64,000 nucleotides of DNA from Priestia aryabhattai B8W22 (GTDB lineage Bacteria; Bacillota; Bacilli; Bacillales; Bacillaceae_H), in contig NZ_JYOO01000012.1 in assembly GCF_000956595.1 (NCBI RefSeq), positions 1 to 64,000 of the forward strand, in the 5' to 3' direction. Positions 62,911 to 64,000 of the stretch are shown here, piece by piece (position 1 is the first letter of the stretch; every line of letters starts with the position of its first letter). The notes below the pieces were generated by a model, which was not told the origin of the DNA, did not search any database, and saw nothing but the letters and a program-made list of their open reading frames with translations. The translations under genes and the position numbers were made by a program.

Positions 62911-62960
62911 GCAAATGGACACGACAATATGTGTACGTTTGCTTTTTTTATTGTCGTCCA
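62911..62960 (+). promoter_or_regulatory. Mutually exclusive hairpins in the LLM gene leader
   Basis: GCAAATGGACAC can pair with GTGTACGTTTGC, giving a terminator followed by T7 (62943-62949). Alternatively TGGACacGACAAT pairs with ATTGTCGTCCA (62916-62960), which would prevent it. This is the layout of a transcription attenuator. Confidence 0.6.
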
Positions 62961-63007
62961 GCATTTTATCTTTTGGAGGTAAAACGTATGAAATTTGCTT
63001 TATTTAG
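62915..63007 (+). CDS. Candidate leader peptide ahead of the LLM gene
   Basis: A 30-codon frame with GGAGG 4 bases before its ATG, reading MDTTICVRLLFLLSSS and ending TYEICFI. It runs through both leader hairpins and overlaps the start of the monooxygenase gene by 20 bases in another frame. Ribosome position on it could decide between the hairpins. The Cys codons may be the sensing codons, given a possible link to sulfur metabolism. Inferred. Confidence 0.45.
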   Translation: MDTTICVRLLFLLSSSILSFGGKTYEICFI

Positions 63008-64000
63008 TCTTATTCAAAATATCCAGAACCCGGTTACTGGAGAAACATTAACTGCTCAAGAAAAGTTTCAGCATGTGTTAAATCAAGCAGTGCTGGCAGA
63101 AAAATTAGGTTTTGATGCTTACGGAGTCGGCGAAAGACACGGAGCTCCTTTTTTGTCTTCTTCTCCTCCCGTTGTTTTAAGTGCAATCGCTGCTAAAACG
63201 TCGCACATTCGTCTTCTTACTACCGTTACCGTTCTAAGCATTTTAGATCCTGTACGAGTAGCTGAAGATTACGCAACGCTTGATCACCTGTCGGGTGGAC
63301 GTCTTGAACTGATTATTGGAAAAGGCAATGATCCCCGTCATTATCCGCTTTTTGGCATTACAGAAGAAGAACAATGGGAGTCTCTTGCTGAAAGATACGC
63401 TCTTTTAAAACAGCTTTGGACAGAAGAAAATGTCACGTGGAGCGGCCGTTATCGTCCGCCTTTAACTAACGTTACGACTCAGCCTCGGCCGTTTCAGCCT
63501 TCTATTCCCGTTTGGCATGGAAGCGCGTCAAGCACGCTGTCTACAGAACTGGCAGCTAAATATGGAGAGCCGCTATTTTCATCCAATTCCTTTCACCCTC
63601 AGGCTAAATATAAAGCGCTGATTGACCACTACCGGGAACGTTTTGCTTATTATGGCCATGACCCACGCAAGGCCATCATCGGTTCGGGGGCTAGCAGCCT
63701 ATATATTTCTGATACAACGGAAGAAGCGATTCGCCGCTATCGTCCATACTATAACGCATTTAGCAATACAGAAGCAGCGAAGCATAATCAATCGCCATTC
63801 ACGTCACTAGAAGACATCGTTCAACACGGCCCTGCTTTAGTAGGAAGCCCAGAGCAAATCATTGAAAAAATAATAGACTATCACCATGCTTATGGAAACG
63901 AAGTGCTGAGCATCAGCGTAGACGGTCTAAGCGAAGCAGAGCAGCGCGAACAGCTAGAGCGTTTTGCACGTGATATTGCACCTGTTCTTCGAAAAGAAAT
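62988..64000 (+). CDS. Luciferase-like (LLM) flavin-dependent monooxygenase, partial
   Basis: 337 codons are visible and the frame is open at the window end. The protein starts MKFALFSLIQNIQNPVTGE behind GGAGGT. Motifs LAEKLGFDAYGVGERHG, LDHLSGGRLELIIGKGND and VGSPEQIIEKI are those of FMN-dependent bacterial-luciferase-fold oxidoreductases. Relatives such as YxeK act in sulfur-compound breakdown, but the substrate here is not certain. It is divergent from an amino-acid-binding lipoprotein, a pairing compatible with cysteine or sulfur salvage. Confidence 0.92.
   Translation, partial: MKFALFSLIQNIQNPVTGETLTAQEKFQHVLNQAVLAEKLGFDAYGVGERHGAPFLSSSPPVVLSAIAAKTSHIRLLTTVTVLSILDPVRVAEDYATLDHLSGGRLELIIGKGNDPRHYPLFGITEEEQWESLAERYALLKQLWTEENVTWSGRYRPPLTNVTTQPRPFQPSIPVWHGSASSTLSTELAAKYGEPLFSSNSFHPQAKYKALIDHYRERFAYYGHDPRKAIIGSGASSLYISDTTEEAIRRYRPYYNAFSNTEAAKHNQSPFTSLEDIVQHGPALVGSPEQIIEKIIDYHHAYGNEVLSISVDGLSEAEQREQLERFARDIAPVLRKE

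Overview
The window looks like chromosomal DNA of a low-GC, spore-forming Firmicute of the Bacillus/Priestia group, most likely Priestia megaterium or a close relative. The grounds are a CspB-type cold shock gene, a YjcZ-type sporulation peptide, a B. subtilis-like SodF, a melREDCA alpha-galactoside operon in the B. subtilis order, and a second, eukaryote-like isoleucyl-tRNA synthetase under T-box control, a trait known from P. megaterium. No tRNA, rRNA, CRISPR array or intact insertion sequence was seen. Most genes lie on the minus strand.

Layout. 0-5 kb: csp, small sporulation and unknown genes, two SDR dehydrogenases (one frameshifted), a quinone oxidoreductase and a decayed C-terminal piece of a CoA-transferase. 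5-13 kb: a DHA2 drug exporter behind an operator-overlapped promoter, a LysM-3D wall protein, SodF, an alpha/beta hydrolase-like protein, a cupin, small membrane proteins and peptidase E. 13-28 kb: ileS2 with its T-box, a BBE-type flavoprotein, a patatin, a TcaA-like membrane protein, a kinase-fold phosphotransferase, an ADP-ribosylglycohydrolase, DinB and SAP-domain proteins, and mqo.

28.7-38.9 kb is the clearest accessory island: an LXG polymorphic toxin locus. On the minus strand it reads as two WXG-like partners (DUF5082, DUF5344), a full LXG toxin with a deaminase-like tip, and its putative immunity gene. Behind these come displaced toxin tips (RNase A-like, then EndoU-like with a CdiI-type immunity gene), a broken second copy of the deaminase immunity gene, and a bank of SUKH (SMI1/KNR4 and Syd) immunity genes, several of them decayed. 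The tips share a junction (VSKGxSKxxEKVE) that is also conserved as DNA, which suggests tip exchange by recombination.

39-50 kb: a DUF2157/GDYXXLXY membrane protein, an ABC-F antibiotic-resistance-type ATPase with an attenuator leader, and the mel operon with candidate operators and a cre site. 50-58 kb: small genes and a glycerate-type module (CdaR regulator, GntP permease, glycerate kinase, divergent iron alcohol dehydrogenase). 58-64 kb: DUF3231, a TrxB-like flavoprotein, a modified-DNA-reader/HNH protein whose HNH motif is degenerate, an amino-acid binding lipoprotein, and a divergent luciferase-like monooxygenase that runs off the window end. The last two both have leader structures suggestive of attenuation.

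At least seven genes carry frameshifts or in-frame stops. Several sit in short homopolymer runs, so some could be assembly errors; others show several independent lesions and are convincing pseudogenes.
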